This document shows positions 7,175 to 17,162 of a stretch of DNA of 64,000 bases, piece after piece (position 1 is the first letter of the stretch; every line of letters begins with the position of its first letter). Made by a program: the position numbers and the translations under genes. Below the pieces are notes generated by a model that saw only the letters and a list, made by a program, of their open reading frames with translations, had not been told where the DNA came from and searched no databases. Source of the stretch: Kiritimatiellia bacterium (lineage in GTDB: Bacteria > Verrucomicrobiota > Kiritimatiellia > RFP12 > UBA1067); the NCBI GenBank assembly GCA_017406465.1, contig JAFQYM010000061.1, positions 61,360 to 125,359 on the forward strand. The letters run 5' to 3'.

Positions 7175-8986
7175 TTATTTGTCTTTGATGGTGCCCTTCA
7201 GCACCGCGATGAAGGCAGACTGCGGGACGTTGACGTGGCCGAACTCCTTCATCCTCGCCTTGCCGCGCTTCTGCTTCTCGAGCACCTTCATCTTGCGCGT
7301 CACGTCGCCGCCGTAAAGCTTTGCGAGAACATCCTTGCGGAAAGGCCTGATATCTTCGCGCGCTATGATTTCCTTGCCTATCGCGGCCTGCACAGGGATC
7401 TTGAACTGATGCGGTGGAATCGTGTCTGCAAGCGCCTTGCACATCTGCAGCCCCCTCGCTCGCGCCTTGGCGCGGTGTACCATCGTCGCAAACGCGTCGA
7501 CGGTCTCGCCGTTGAGGAGAATATCCATCTTCACGATGTCGGAAACCTGATACCCCGCGGGCTCATAGTCCATCGAGGCATAGCCATGGCTCACAGACTT
7601 CAGTGTGTCGTGGAAGTCGATCAAGATCTCGTTGAGCGGAAGCATGCAGTGAAGCATCACGCGCTTCGCGTCAATTGTCTCGGTTCCCTCCACCTGCCCA
7701 CGGCGATCCATCACAATGCGCATCACGTCACCAATAGACTCCGACGGCGTGATGATGCGCGACTTGAGGATCGGCTCAGAGATTGTCTCAAGCGCGGAAG
7801 GATCGGGCATCTGAAGAGGATTGTCGAGATCCTTTTCCTCGCCGTTCTTGAGCTTCAGCTTGTAGACTACGCCGGGAGAAGTCGAGATTATGTCGAGCCC
7901 AAACTCGCGCCTAAGGCGCTCCTGGACGATCTCCATGTGAAGAAGCCCGAGGAAGCCGCAGCGGAAGCCAAAGCCAAGCGCGAGCGAGCTTTCGTGGTGG
8001 AACGTGAACGCCGAGTCGTTGAGGTGAAGCTTTTCAAGCCCCGCCGATACCTTCGGGAACTCGTCAGTCGACATCGGGTAGATGCCGCAGAAGACAGTCG
8101 GGTGGATGTCCTGGAAACCTGGAAGCGGCTCCGTCGCGCCGAGCTTAGCCGTAGTCACCGTGTCGCCAATCTTGATTTCGCTCGGGTCCTTCACCGTGCC
8201 GACGATGTATCCGACCTGTCCGGCCTCAAGATGGTCTACGGGCTTCTTCGTCGGGGAGAAGATGCCGACTTCGTGAACGGTAGTCGAGACGTGGCTTCCC
8301 ATGAAAACGACGCCCTGCCCCGCCTTCAGCGAGCCATCCATGACGCGGACATAAGTTATCACGCCGCGGAACTCGTCGAACACGGAGTCAAAGACAAGCG
8401 CTCTCAGCGGCGCGTCCACGCCAAGCGTCGTAGGCGGCGGTATGCGGTTGACAATCGCCTCAAGGACATCGGGGCAGCCCATACCGGTCTTCGCAGAGAC
8501 AAGAAGCGGGTCGTCCATCGGAATCGCGAGAATATCCTCGATCTCGCGCGAGACCTCCTTCACGTCTGCGCCGGGAAGGTCTACCTTGTTGAGAACGGGG
8601 ACAATCTCGAGCTTCGCATCCTGCGCAAAGTATGTGTTAGCAACAGTCTGCGCCTCTACGCCCTGCGCGGCGTCGACAACGAGAAGCGCCCCTTCGCACG
8701 CACCCATCGAGCGGCTGACTTCGTAGGCGAAGTCGACGTGCCCAGGTGTATCGAGGAGATTGAAAAGATACTCCTTGCCGTCCTTCGCGGTGTAGTGCAT
8801 CGAGACGGGGTGGGACTTGATCGTTATGCCACGCTCGCGCTCGAGGTCCATCGCGTCGAGAGTCTGCTCCTTGAGCTCACGCGCGGATATCGCATGCGTC
8901 AGCTCGAGAATGCGGTCAGAGAGCGTCGTCTTCCCGTGGTCGACGTGCGCTATGATGCAGAAGTTGCGTATGCCGTCGAGCGTCAC
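7175..8986 (-). CDS. lepA: Elongation factor 4 (back-translocase LepA)
   Basis: LepA is a ribosome-associated GTPase related to EF-G. The 603-residue protein has G1 AHVDHGKTT, G2 in RERGITIKS, G3 DTPGHVDF and G4 NKVDLPGA, then EF-G-like domains and the LepA C-terminal domain ending in HVNVPQSAFIAVLK. The start taken is GTG 8986, giving VTLDGIRNFCIIAHVDHGKTT, the family N-terminus. This GTG overlaps the potD stop as GTGA, so lepA translation is probably coupled to potD; an upstream codon at 9016 lies inside potD. The long plus-strand open frame across this gene is an antisense shadow. No clear terminator follows; the cysS promoter lies 35 bases beyond the stop. Confidence 0.96.
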   Translation of the reverse strand: MTLDGIRNFCIIAHVDHGKTTLSDRILELTHAISARELKEQTLDAMDLERERGITIKSHPVSMHYTAKDGKEYLFNLLDTPGHVDFAYEVSRSMGACEGALLVVDAAQGVEAQTVANTYFAQDAKLEIVPVLNKVDLPGADVKEVSREIEDILAIPMDDPLLVSAKTGMGCPDVLEAIVNRIPPPTTLGVDAPLRALVFDSVFDEFRGVITYVRVMDGSLKAGQGVVFMGSHVSTTVHEVGIFSPTKKPVDHLEAGQVGYIVGTVKDPSEIKIGDTVTTAKLGATEPLPGFQDIHPTVFCGIYPMSTDEFPKVSAGLEKLHLNDSAFTFHHESSLALGFGFRCGFLGLLHMEIVQERLRREFGLDIISTSPGVVYKLKLKNGEEKDLDNPLQMPDPSALETISEPILKSRIITPSESIGDVMRIVMDRRGQVEGTETIDAKRVMLHCMLPLNEILIDFHDTLKSVSHGYASMDYEPAGYQVSDIVKMDILLNGETVDAFATMVHRAKARARGLQMCKALADTIPPHQFKIPVQAAIGKEIIAREDIRPFRKDVLAKLYGGDVTRKMKVLEKQKRGKARMKEFGHVNVPQSAFIAVLKGTIKDK

Positions 8987-10134
8987 TTTGTATCTGTCGC
9001 CTTGATCCTGTCCCACGCCTTGTTGTAGAGCTCCATGACCTTGGGGTCGTCGATGCTCTTGAGGACCTGCCCGTACTTTAGCGTCTCAGGGTCGATAAGG
9101 ACGATTCCGCGCATCTCGTCGTCGAGGAGGTCGATGCCGGGCTTGACGGGATTGGGTCCGCAGAGATACTCCATGTTCACCTTCGCGGCCTCGCCCTCGT
9201 AGATGAAGTTGATGAACGCGTAGGCGAGATCCTTGCGCTTCGCGTCCTTCGCGACGACCATCTCGTCGAACGCTATCGTGAACCCCTCCTTCGGCAGGGC
9301 GAAGCCGATGTCGTCACGAGGCTCCATGCCCTCCTCCTCGTCGCCCACGATGACCTGGGTCGCGTCGGTGGAATATCCGTGTCCAAGCCAGATGGAGCCG
9401 CCAGCAACTTCGGTCTTGTAGCTCTCGGCGTCGAACTTGCGGGCGTTGCGGCGCCACTTAAGGACCTCCGAGACGGCCGCGTCGATCTCGGCGGGGTCGG
9501 CCGAATTCAGGGAATAGCCGAGCGACATGAGCCCGCCGCCGATGACTTCGCGGAAGTCGTCCAAGAGCGTGATGCGACCCTTCATCGCGGGATTCTCGAG
9601 AATCTTCCACGAGTTCACTTCGACGCCCTCCGGAACCTTGTCCTTGTCGTACATGAACCCGGTGTAGGTGACGGTGTACGGCACGCTGTACGTGAACGAA
9701 GGATCGACGATCTGCCCCGCGAAGGACGGGTCGAAGTTCTTCTTCACGTTGGGGCACTTCGAGTGGTCGATCTTTTCGATCATCCCTTCCCGCGCCATCT
9801 GCGGAATCTGATAGGAGCTCGGCGTCATCAGGTCGTAGCCAGTGCCGCCCGCCTTGAGCTTCGCGTACATCGCCTCGTTCGAGTCGAACGTGTCAACGAC
9901 GACCTTGACGCCGAGTGCCTTCTCGAAACCTACGATAAGTTCAGGCGCGAGGTAGTCGGACCAGGTGTAGATGTGAAGCTCGCCGCCATCCTTACCGCCT
10001 TCGGGAAGCTTGTAGCCGCTCGACTCAGCGGCGGCAAGCGCCTGCGGCGAGAGGTCCACTGATTCGGACTGTGTGCAGCCCGCGACGGCAACGGCCGCCA
10101 CTGCGACGGCAGAAACTTTCCACATGTTCATCAT
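8983..10134 (-). CDS. potD: Polyamine ABC transporter substrate-binding lipoprotein
   Basis: The product captures spermidine/putrescine-type substrates outside the membrane and delivers them to PotBC. The 383-residue precursor has a lipobox (AVAVAGC, Cys about residue 19), so it is a lipoprotein. The mature part shows the PotD/PotF pattern (LHIYTWSDYLAPELIVGFE, then YDLMTPSSYQIPQM), typical of SBP_bac_8-type binding proteins. ATG 10134 (or 10131) follows GGGAA by 7-8 bases; the longer frame begins before the leader. It has its own promoter at 10185, as binding-protein genes often do. The ligand itself (putrescine, spermidine or another) cannot be fixed from sequence. Confidence 0.92.
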   Translation of the reverse strand: MMNMWKVSAVAVAAVAVAGCTQSESVDLSPQALAAAESSGYKLPEGGKDGGELHIYTWSDYLAPELIVGFEKALGVKVVVDTFDSNEAMYAKLKAGGTGYDLMTPSSYQIPQMAREGMIEKIDHSKCPNVKKNFDPSFAGQIVDPSFTYSVPYTVTYTGFMYDKDKVPEGVEVNSWKILENPAMKGRITLLDDFREVIGGGLMSLGYSLNSADPAEIDAAVSEVLKWRRNARKFDAESYKTEVAGGSIWLGHGYSTDATQVIVGDEEEGMEPRDDIGFALPKEGFTIAFDEMVVAKDAKRKDLAYAFINFIYEGEAAKVNMEYLCGPNPVKPGIDLLDDEMRGIVLIDPETLKYGQVLKSIDDPKVMELYNKAWDRIKATDTK

Positions 10135-10184
10135 TTCGTAGTTCCCTGTTTCAAGACACGGCACCATTGCCGCGTTTGGGGGAC

Positions 10185-10190
10185 ATTATA
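10185..10190 (-). promoter_or_regulatory. potD promoter (-10 TATAAT)
   Basis: TTGTTATAAT on the minus strand, about 50 bases before ATG 10134. The leader includes a small hairpin (CGGCA-4-TGCCG). It lies between potC and potD, giving potD-lepA independent transcription. Confidence 0.65.
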
Positions 10191-10230
10191 ACAAAAACGA
10201 GGCGACTTGTGACGCGCAAATCGCGGCAAA

Positions 10231-11061
10231 TCACGACGCCTTCGGCTTGAGCTTTGACTGACCCTTAGAAGTGATGAGCTTCGAGAGACCGACGAGCACG
10301 CACGTGAAGACGAGCATGAGGGTCGAAAGCGCAAACACCGACGGCAAGTTGCGCGAGTGCTTCGTCATCGACGAGACGTATGTCGGGAACGTGTTGGTGC
10401 CCGCGCCATTGACGAACGAAGTTATGACGACGTCGTCGATGGAAAGCGTGAACGCGAGAAGCCCGCCTGCGACGATGCCCGGGAGCAGTATCGGCAGCTC
10501 GACGTGGAAGAACGCATACCACGGCCCTGCGCCAAGGTCGTACGCCGCCTCGGTGATGCGGTCGTCGAAGTCCTGGAGACGCGCAAGAACCGTCATCGCG
10601 ACATAGGAGACGCAGAACGTGATGTGGGCTATGAGGATCGTCCAGAAGCCGCAGTTCACGTGGCACGCCGCGAAGAGCATCAGGAGCGAAATGCCGATCA
10701 GGATGTCGGGCATGATGAGCGGCGTGTAGACGAGCGCGTGGTGCACAGACTGCAAACGGTCCTTCCACTTGTGGAGCGCGAGCGCCGAGGTCGTGCCGAT
10801 TGCGCACGAGGCGAGGGTGGAGAGCCCTGCGATGATAAGCGAAAGCCAAAAACTCTCCAATAGCGACCTGACGGACTGGTGGCCGGTGAAGATGTACTTG
10901 TACCACTTCCCTGTGAAGCCGAGGAAGGAGCCGTCCGACCCGAAGAAGCTCATGGATATGCCGTTGGGGACGAATCCGTAGACGACCACGAGGATGATCG
11001 GCACGTAAAGGAACGCGAGAACCGCGGCGAGAATCATTACCGAGACCATCGAGCGCTTCAT
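10231..11061 (-). CDS. potC: Polyamine ABC transporter permease PotC
   Basis: One of the two inner-membrane permeases of the PotABCD importer. The protein has about 276 residues and six predicted helices, starting MKRSMVSVMILAAVLAFLYVP. The conserved cytoplasmic loop that contacts the ATPase is seen as EAAYDLGAGPWYAFFHVELPILLPGI (the EAA motif). ATG 11061 overlaps the potB stop codon as ATGA, so the two permeases are translationally coupled. A longer frame to 11271 only extends into potB. The C-terminal tail is basic. Confidence 0.94.
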   Translation of the reverse strand: MKRSMVSVMILAAVLAFLYVPIILVVVYGFVPNGISMSFFGSDGSFLGFTGKWYKYIFTGHQSVRSLLESFWLSLIIAGLSTLASCAIGTTSALALHKWKDRLQSVHHALVYTPLIMPDILIGISLLMLFAACHVNCGFWTILIAHITFCVSYVAMTVLARLQDFDDRITEAAYDLGAGPWYAFFHVELPILLPGIVAGGLLAFTLSIDDVVITSFVNGAGTNTFPTYVSSMTKHSRNLPSVFALSTLMLVFTCVLVGLSKLITSKGQSKLKPKAS

Positions 11062-11972
11062 TTCGCCGCCCCCTCTCCTGCAGTGAAGAGCCGCGCCGTC
11101 TGCGCCTCGAGGCGCTGGCGGTCGCGCATGTCCTGCCGCTTCTTCCACCACATCGAAAGCCCTATCGGGATGAGGACGCTGACGGCCATCACCGTCGCGA
11201 GCGCCGACGCATGCGGAATGTTGCGGTTCTGGATCGCGCGCATGAAGATCTTGTTGCCGATGAGGACGCAATTCGTGCCGCCGAGCATCTGCGGGATGAC
11301 GTACGAGCCAATCGCCGGGATGAACACCATGAGGACTGCGGAAACGAGCCCCTGGCGGATGCCGGGCAGGAATATCTTGCGGAACGCGTAGAAGTTCTTC
11401 GCACCAAGATCGCGCGCCGCCTCAAGGAGCGAGAAGTCGAACTTCTCGGCCGCCGTGTAGATCGGCATGATCGCGAACGGCAGGAACGAATATACCGACA
11501 CGAGCACGACCGCCGTCTCGGAGTCGAGAATTGTCGAATGCTCGCCGCTGAGCGAGAGGAAGTTGTAGCACGCTTGAAGCCAGCCGTCGGGATGCAGCAT
11601 CGTCTTCCACGCGAAGACGCGAACGACGAAGCTCGTCCAGAACGGAAGCATTATGGAACCAGCGACGATCGCGCGCCAGCGGCTGTTCATGCGGGCTATC
11701 GCGTAGGCACAGGGAACGGCGAGCACGATGGACCATATCGTGACTTCGACAGAAATGCGGATCGTGTTCCAAATAATCGTTGGATAGTCGGGGTCGACGA
11801 GCTCGCGCCACGTCGAAAGCGACCACTCGCCGACTCCGCCCGAGATGTCGTGCCCGTGGAAGGTGAACGCGAGGACGATGACGGCAGGCACCGCAAAGAA
11901 GAGCGCAAGCCAGAGGAAAGACGGCGCCGTTACGAGCCATTCGGCCCTGCGAGTGCGAAGCGGACTATTCAT
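11058..11972 (-). CDS. potB: Polyamine ABC transporter permease PotB
   Basis: The second membrane subunit of the importer, about 304 residues. It starts MNSPLRTRRAEWLVTAPSFLW, with a first helix at residues 10-30, and carries the EAA loop EAARDLGAKNFYAFRKIFLPGIRQG. ATG 11972 overlaps the potA stop as ATGA; the longer frame to 12011 would read inside potA. PotB pairs with PotC to form the pore. The C-terminal extension after the last helix is charged (RQDMRDRQRLEAQTARL). Confidence 0.94.
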   Translation of the reverse strand: MNSPLRTRRAEWLVTAPSFLWLALFFAVPAVIVLAFTFHGHDISGGVGEWSLSTWRELVDPDYPTIIWNTIRISVEVTIWSIVLAVPCAYAIARMNSRWRAIVAGSIMLPFWTSFVVRVFAWKTMLHPDGWLQACYNFLSLSGEHSTILDSETAVVLVSVYSFLPFAIMPIYTAAEKFDFSLLEAARDLGAKNFYAFRKIFLPGIRQGLVSAVLMVFIPAIGSYVIPQMLGGTNCVLIGNKIFMRAIQNRNIPHASALATVMAVSVLIPIGLSMWWKKRQDMRDRQRLEAQTARLFTAGEGAAK

Positions 11973-13075
11973 TGTTTCGCTTCCACCATGTAGCCGTCGT
12001 CGGGATGCCACCAGACGAAGACCTCATCGTTCCACGTGATCGGCTCCTGGTCGAGAAGGAACCGAGAGTGCGGCTTGAGGGCCGCGATACGGAAGTCGGA
12101 GCTCTTGATCCAGTACTTGGTGTAGACGCCCTGGTAGACGATGTCCTGGACCGTCGAGGGGTAGACGTTGATGGACGCGCCCTTCTCCGGCGGAGGCGGC
12201 GCGAGCGTCACGCGAATCTTCTCGGGGCGGACGGAGAGATCGACCTTCTGGCCGACCTTAAGCTGCTTGTCGTTGTAGGCGCGGATGTCCGGGAATCCCA
12301 CGGGGCGGATCGTGCAGTAGTCGCCTTCCGTCGCGACGATCTCGCCGGAGAAGAAGTTCGTGTCGCCGATGAACGAGGCGACGAAGCGCGAGGACGGCGC
12401 CTCGTATATCTTCGCGGGGCCGTCGAGCTGCTCGATCGTGCCGCGGTTGATGACCGCGATGCGGTCGGAGAGCGACATCGCCTCGCCCTGGTCGTGCGTG
12501 ACGTACATGAACGTGATGCCGACCTGGTCGTGGATCGTGTCGAGCTCGAGGAGCATGTGCTGGCGGAGCTTCAGGTCGAGCGCCGCGAGAGGCTCGTCCA
12601 GGAGGAGCACCTTCGGCCTGTCGACGAGGGCGCGCGCAATAGCGACGCGCTGCTTCTGGCCGCCCGAGAGCTGGTTCGGGTACTTCCATGCGTGCTCGCT
12701 CATCTGGATCATGTCGAGTATCGCGTCGACCTTCTCCTCGATTTCCTTCTTCGGGAGCTTCGCAAGCCGCAGGGAGAACGCGATGTTGTCCCAGATCGTC
12801 ATCGTCGGAAAGAGCGCGTAGTTCTGGAACACCGTGTGGACGCGGCGCTCGTTCGGAGCGAGGTCCGTAATGTCCTTGCCTTCGAGGAAGATGCGGCCTG
12901 AATCCGGCTTTTCGAAGCCGCCGAGCATCCTGAGGAGCGTCGTCTTGCCGCATCCCGAAGGTCCGAGAAGCGAGAAGAACTCGCCCTTGTTGACAGAGAA
13001 AGAGACGTCGTTGACCGCCGTCAACGCGCCGAACCGCTTCGTCACATGGTCGAAGACGAGAAATTCGTTGCTCAA
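11969..13075 (-). CDS. potA: Polyamine ABC transporter ATP-binding protein
   Basis: PotA is the ATPase that powers the PotBC permease. The protein has about 368 residues. It shows Walker A GPSGCGKTT, the signature LSGGQKQRVAIARAL, Walker B VLLLDEPLAALD and the H-loop YVTHDQGEA, followed by a C-terminal TOBE-type regulatory domain (about residues 265-365). The family N-terminus begins around SNEFLVFDHVTKRFGALTAV. No ATG lies there, so TTG 13075, about 10 bases after GGAGG, is the likely start; the longer frame to 13147 would begin before the promoter. First gene of potABC(D). Confidence 0.93.
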   Translation of the reverse strand: MSNEFLVFDHVTKRFGALTAVNDVSFSVNKGEFFSLLGPSGCGKTTLLRMLGGFEKPDSGRIFLEGKDITDLAPNERRVHTVFQNYALFPTMTIWDNIAFSLRLAKLPKKEIEEKVDAILDMIQMSEHAWKYPNQLSGGQKQRVAIARALVDRPKVLLLDEPLAALDLKLRQHMLLELDTIHDQVGITFMYVTHDQGEAMSLSDRIAVINRGTIEQLDGPAKIYEAPSSRFVASFIGDTNFFSGEIVATEGDYCTIRPVGFPDIRAYNDKQLKVGQKVDLSVRPEKIRVTLAPPPPEKGASINVYPSTVQDIVYQGVYTKYWIKSSDFRIAALKPHSRFLLDQEPITWNDEVFVWWHPDDGYMVEAKQ

Positions 13076-13118
13076 TTCAGGTATGCCTCCATTAGGACAA
13101 GCTTTGGTGTTGGGGGGA

Positions 13119-13124
13119 ATGATA
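13119..13124 (-). promoter_or_regulatory. potA promoter (-10 TATCAT, extended)
   Basis: TTAGGTATCAT on the minus strand, about 45 bases before the TTG at 13075, with a GGAGG ribosome-binding site between. Confidence 0.6.
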
Positions 13125-13167
13125 CCTAATTTCACCGCAACGCGCAAGGGGTGAAATTAAAGAAATT

Positions 13168-14358
13168 CTACCGCCGCCTGAGCGAGACGAGGGTCTCGAA
13201 CCGGGCGGTGCGCGGGAACATGTTGAACCAGCGGGCCGATTCGACCTCATAGCCCCTCGAGATTACCCGGAGATCGCGCATCAGCGTTGCAGGGTCGCAC
13301 GAGACACAGAGGATGCGCGGCGCATTTGACGCGGCAAGCCATTTCGTGACGTTCGGCTCGAGCCCGCCACGCGGCGGATCGACGATCACAGTCGTCTTCG
13401 GCCCGATCTTTATGCGTCCGATGTTGCGCCCGACCTGTTCGGAAAAGAATCGCGCGTCCACCGCCTTCTGCGCGGCGGCGTTGCGCTTCGCGAACTCTAT
13501 CGCCTGACGCCCGGACTCGATGCCCGTCAGCCGCGGCGGCTTGCAGCATAGCCCCAGAACGCCGACGCCGCAGTAGAGGTCGAGGACTTCAGGCGCTTCC
13601 GCCGCGCCCTTCTGGTATTCGGCGACGATCGCCTTCGCAAGTTCCTCTCCGACATCCGTGTTCACCTGGTAGAAACCGTCCGCCGGAACTTCGAAGTCGA
13701 GCCCGCAAGTCGTTTCCTTCAGAACTAAGTCCTTCGGCGCGTCGCCTATCCACCACTTGACGCCGCTCTTCTTCGTCCAGCGAACGGTCACGCTTCCCTT
13801 GCGCTCTGTGTCCTTGCGAATCTGAATCGGGCCAGTCGTCAAAAGCGTCGTGACGGCGCGGCGTATTTCGCCAAGCTTCGCGTTGATCTCGGGACGCGCA
13901 AGAGGATCGTCTGCGACGTCGACGATTTCGTGCGACGGCTCGGTGCGGTAGCCGATGCGCCACCCGTTTCCGTATTTCGCAAAGTGGTATACGACCTTGT
14001 TGCGGTAGTTAAACTCGGAGCCGCCCTTCGCTGAAACAAATTCTGGAACATCTATGCGGGCGCGCTCGAAGAATTCCTTAAGCTGGCTCTCCTTCGCCTT
14101 TAGCTCGCCATCGTAGGAAAGATTGGCGTAGACCATTCCGGGCACAACACGCTCCGCAGCACATTCGACGCGGTCGGGAGACTTCTCCACGACCTCGACA
14201 AGACGCGCTTTGACGAAATGCTTCTTCTCTTCGACGATCTCCGCCTTGACCTGCTCGCCCGCCCATGCGCCTGGAACGAAAACAACACGCCCGTCACCGA
14301 GGCGACCGAGCCCGTCGCCGCCATAGACGTTCTTTGCAATGTAAACCGTTGATGTCAT
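13168..14358 (-). CDS. TrmA/RlmD-family RNA uracil-5 methyltransferase
   Basis: SAM-dependent enzyme of the RumA/TrmA family that methylates C5 of uridine in rRNA or tRNA. The 396-residue protein has an N-terminal TRAM-like beta domain (residues 1-60), SAM motif LDLYCGVGVLGL, the VDPPRGGL loop and the catalytic cysteine region ILCVSCDPATLMRDL. The four cysteines that bind an Fe-S cluster in E. coli RlmD are not evident as a tight group, so the target (rRNA or tRNA) is open. ATG 14358 is preceded by TAGGAGAG. It lies 49 bases downstream of nfo, with a 9-bp tandem repeat between. Confidence 0.9.
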   Translation of the reverse strand: MTSTVYIAKNVYGGDGLGRLGDGRVVFVPGAWAGEQVKAEIVEEKKHFVKARLVEVVEKSPDRVECAAERVVPGMVYANLSYDGELKAKESQLKEFFERARIDVPEFVSAKGGSEFNYRNKVVYHFAKYGNGWRIGYRTEPSHEIVDVADDPLARPEINAKLGEIRRAVTTLLTTGPIQIRKDTERKGSVTVRWTKKSGVKWWIGDAPKDLVLKETTCGLDFEVPADGFYQVNTDVGEELAKAIVAEYQKGAAEAPEVLDLYCGVGVLGLCCKPPRLTGIESGRQAIEFAKRNAAAQKAVDARFFSEQVGRNIGRIKIGPKTTVIVDPPRGGLEPNVTKWLAASNAPRILCVSCDPATLMRDLRVISRGYEVESARWFNMFPRTARFETLVSLRRR

Positions 14359-14380
14359 CTAAACTCTCTCCTACTTTTTC

Positions 14381-14406
14381 TTCCGTGTATTCTGTGTATT
14401 CCGTGG
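14381..14406. repeat. 9-bp tandem repeat between nfo and the RNA methyltransferase gene
   Basis: Three units with a 9-base period (TTCCGTGTA, TTCTGTGTA, TTCCGTGG) fill the short intergenic gap. Similar in kind to, but different in sequence from, the cysS repeat. Confidence 0.75.
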
Positions 14407-14407
14407 T

Positions 14408-15277
14408 TCAATTACTGTCACTCATTTTCTTTATGAGCGCAATTTCGTCGCGGTATCCCTGCAGGTCGCACGGCGTCTCAAGATAGAACGGCAAGTCCTT
14501 AAGCTTGGGATGGTTCACGACGCGCATAAGCGCATCAAGCCCTATTTTTCCCTTGCCGATCTTCTCGTGGCGGTCCTTGTGCGCGCCGAGGACATTCATC
14601 GAGTCGTTGAGATGAATCGCCTTGAGCCGGCCAAGACCGACAACGCTGTCGAACTCCGCAAGGACCCCGTCAAGGTCATTCACTATGTCGTAGCCGCCGT
14701 CCCAGACATGGCACGTGTCGAGGCAAACTCCGAGAAGTGTTTGATTGCCAAGCTCTGATTCGGTGGCGTCGATGATTGCACGAATCTCGGCAAAGTTCCT
14801 GCCGACCTCGCTGCCCTTCCCAGACATGGTCTCGAGGAGTACTGTAGTGGAGGGAAGCTTACCGCCGTGTACATCGCGCCAGCGTAGGAGAATTCGCGAG
14901 AGCATCCCCGATATGAGGTTAATCCCCTCTTCCGCGCCCTGCCCGACATGGCTGCCTGGATGAAAGTTGTACATCGCGCCCGGAGTATGTTCAAGGCGTT
15001 CCAAGTCGTCTGCCATCACTTCTTCGGCGAATTCCCTGACGCGCGGCTCGGCGCCTGCCGCGTTCAGCGTGTAAGGCGCGTGGGCGAGAATCGGACCAAT
15101 GCCGTTCGCCTCGGCAAAATCGAGGAAAGCGGCGACATCTCCCTTGTCCAACGGCTTCGCCGCGCCGCCGCGTGGATTGCGAGTGAAGAACTGGAACACA
15201 TTTGCTCCGATTGAGACGGCCGTCTGCCCCATGGCGAGATAGCCCCCTGACGCACTGAGATGACATCCTATTTTCAT
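14408..15277 (-). CDS. nfo: Endonuclease IV
   Basis: Nfo is a zinc-dependent AP endonuclease of base-excision repair, cutting 5' to abasic sites. The 289-residue protein has the AP2Ec TIM-barrel signatures: [60 protein letters not shown] and [25 protein letters not shown]. Metal-ligand His, Glu and Asp residues are all present. It starts 16 bases after the stop of a secreted coiled-coil protein, probably as a downstream member of that transcript; no separate promoter is obvious. Confidence 0.97.
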   Translation of the reverse strand: MKIGCHLSASGGYLAMGQTAVSIGANVFQFFTRNPRGGAAKPLDKGDVAAFLDFAEANGIGPILAHAPYTLNAAGAEPRVREFAEEVMADDLERLEHTPGAMYNFHPGSHVGQGAEEGINLISGMLSRILLRWRDVHGGKLPSTTVLLETMSGKGSEVGRNFAEIRAIIDATESELGNQTLLGVCLDTCHVWDGGYDIVNDLDGVLAEFDSVVGLGRLKAIHLNDSMNVLGAHKDRHEKIGKGKIGLDALMRVVNHPKLKDLPFYLETPCDLQGYRDEIALIKKMSDSN

Positions 15278-15293
15278 TGTTTCCCCACCTTCG

Positions 15294-17162
15294 TCACTTC
15301 AATCCAAGGATGCGCGAAATCGCGCTTGTTACCTTGAACATCGCGTTCTCGAAATCGTCCTTCTTCGCCGGAACCGTTGCGCTCTCGACGACAGTCTCGC
15401 CCTGCTTCAGCGAGACCTCGACTTCGTCCCCCGCGCGGCGGACCGATATCTCGAACTCGACCACCTCCGGCGGTTCCTCCGGAGTCTCGTCGGGCTGAGG
15501 TTCCTCTGGCGGCGGCTCCTCTGGCTTTTCCTCGTTTTCCGGCTTTGGCTCGTTCATCTCCTCGAGAATCGTCCGTGCGAGAAGTTCGATCTTGCGCCGG
15601 ACGCTCGGGAAAAGCGATTTGTGCTGCTCGGCGGCGTTCGCGGGACGCTTCGCCTCGTCAGGCCAGAGCGTGTTGAGACGAGACGCTTCCCACGACTCCT
15701 CGGTCGCCTGGGTAAGAAGCCCGACTATGGTCTTCAAATCGGGAGTGCGCGTCCAGAACGAGTCCTTGCGCTTCTTCGCCTCGGCAAGCACCTGCGCGTG
15801 GCTTCCATCGACGATGGCGTTCTGCGCAGCGATCGCGCTGCGTGCGATGTCAAACGCCGCGGCCACCTCGGAATCGGCGCGGCTGTCGGCTTCTTCCATC
15901 AGCGGCCTGCCCTTCGGCGCATCCGCAAGGGGCTTGAGCGCGGAGAGCGAACGCCACTCCTTGACCGACTTCGCGTAGTCGCTTCTCGCCGTCACGTCGT
16001 CCGCGAGATCGGCCGGCGGGAACCAGGTTCCGTCCGCAAGCGTGGGCCATGTGTCGTCTGCCTGGCGCTTCGCCGCAGTCGCACGTGCCTCGCGCCACTT
16101 TGGAAGGACGTCTTTCCTCACCTTTGCCTCGACTGCCTTCTGTATCCGCTCGCCGCCGAGACGCGAGGCAAGGTATTCCCGCAGTTCGCCGCGCTCAGAC
16201 TGCGGCGCGTCGTTGCAAGTTCCGTCGAGCGCCCGGGCGAGAAGCACCGCGGAATAGCGGGTCGCAAAGACTTTTTCGCTCTCCGCTTGCTTCACGTGCT
16301 TCTGCGGCGCCTCCACGATCTCCTTCAAGATCGAATCGACATCGACTTCGACATTTGTCGTTTCCATTTTCTTCTCGAGGCGGTCTAGTGTGCGGCGCTC
16401 GACTGCGGGTCCGACTGACTTCTCGAATGTTCCGGTAAATACACCCCACGCCTTCGACGGATCATCCGCCTTTTCGCGGCGCTCCTTCACGTTTTCCTCA
16501 AGACGCGCCTTTAGGTCGGCGGCGAGCTTCGACGGCGCGGCAGTGTCGCATCGCGCGCGCATAAGGTACTCCGCTTGGCGTTTCTGCTCGCGGCGGGCGT
16601 CTTTTATGACGGGCTCCACCATACGCTCGCTGATGAACTGGCGATTCTCCGAGAAGACGACCGTCTTCTGCTCGTCGAGGATGCGCTTTTGCATTTGCTC
16701 GCGAAGTTCCCAGTCTTCCTTCTCGTCGAACTCCGCTTCCGTCGGGCGAGTCGCGGCGACGATCGTCTTCGCCTGTGCCTCGACCGCCGCCTTCCGCTCG
16801 GCGGCAAACGCGGAGGCAAAATGTTTGTTTGCGATCTCGTCGGCCTTGCCTGCGTCCAACTCCAGCTTGTCCGACTCTATGCCAAGTCGTTCGGCGATGG
16901 CGCGCGCTTTCGCGGCGAACTGCGCACGCAGCTCGTCGGCAAAGACTCCGCGGCAAAGCGCCTCGGCCTCGGCCGGTTTCTCAAACTTCTTTGGATCGGC
17001 GAGCATCGCCTTTTCAAGCGCCCCCGGCGCCGGCCCCTTCTCGCGCAGCTCCTCGCGTGCGCGGGAAAGCGAGATGTCGCGCGCTCCGTCACGCGCCGTC
17101 GAGTCGAACTCGGCGTTTCCGGCCGAGAGCGTCGCGGCCAAAATCAGTGCAATCATGTTCAC
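15294..17162 (-). CDS. Secreted alpha-helical protein of the ExbB-like three-gene system
   Basis: I do not recognise a family. The 622-residue protein starts with a short signal peptide ([17 protein letters not shown]), so it should be periplasmic or exposed. Most of the rest is charged, Ala/Glu/Lys/Arg-rich and predicted helical or coiled-coil, followed by a Pro/Glu stretch ([16 protein letters not shown], about residues 549-570) and a final segment of about 55 residues of likely beta structure ([21 protein letters not shown]). GTG 17162 overlaps the upstream stop codon; ATG 17156 is an alternative. By position it is the third gene after an ExbB/MotA-like protein and a single-helix membrane protein, so a role as the periplasmic partner of that motor-like pair is inferred. 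Confidence 0.7.
   Translation of the reverse strand: MNMIALILAATLSAGNAEFDSTARDGARDISLSRAREELREKGPAPGALEKAMLADPKKFEKPAEAEALCRGVFADELRAQFAAKARAIAERLGIESDKLELDAGKADEIANKHFASAFAAERKAAVEAQAKTIVAATRPTEAEFDEKEDWELREQMQKRILDEQKTVVFSENRQFISERMVEPVIKDARREQKRQAEYLMRARCDTAAPSKLAADLKARLEENVKERREKADDPSKAWGVFTGTFEKSVGPAVERRTLDRLEKKMETTNVEVDVDSILKEIVEAPQKHVKQAESEKVFATRYSAVLLARALDGTCNDAPQSERGELREYLASRLGGERIQKAVEAKVRKDVLPKWREARATAAKRQADDTWPTLADGTWFPPADLADDVTARSDYAKSVKEWRSLSALKPLADAPKGRPLMEEADSRADSEVAAAFDIARSAIAAQNAIVDGSHAQVLAEAKKRKDSFWTRTPDLKTIVGLLTQATEESWEASRLNTLWPDEAKRPANAAEQHKSLFPSVRRKIELLARTILEEMNEPKPENEEKPEEPPPEEPQPDETPEEPPEVVEFEISVRRAGDEVEVSLKQGETVVESATVPAKKDDFENAMFKVTSAISRILGLK

Noticed and set aside
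7157..9028. 623-residue plus-strand open frame
   Set aside because: It lies fully antisense to lepA, whose motifs are complete; composition is typical of a shadow frame (high Arg, Val, His).
11972..12901. 309-residue plus-strand open frame
   Set aside because: Antisense to potA; Arg/Asp/Val-rich shadow of the ATPase gene.
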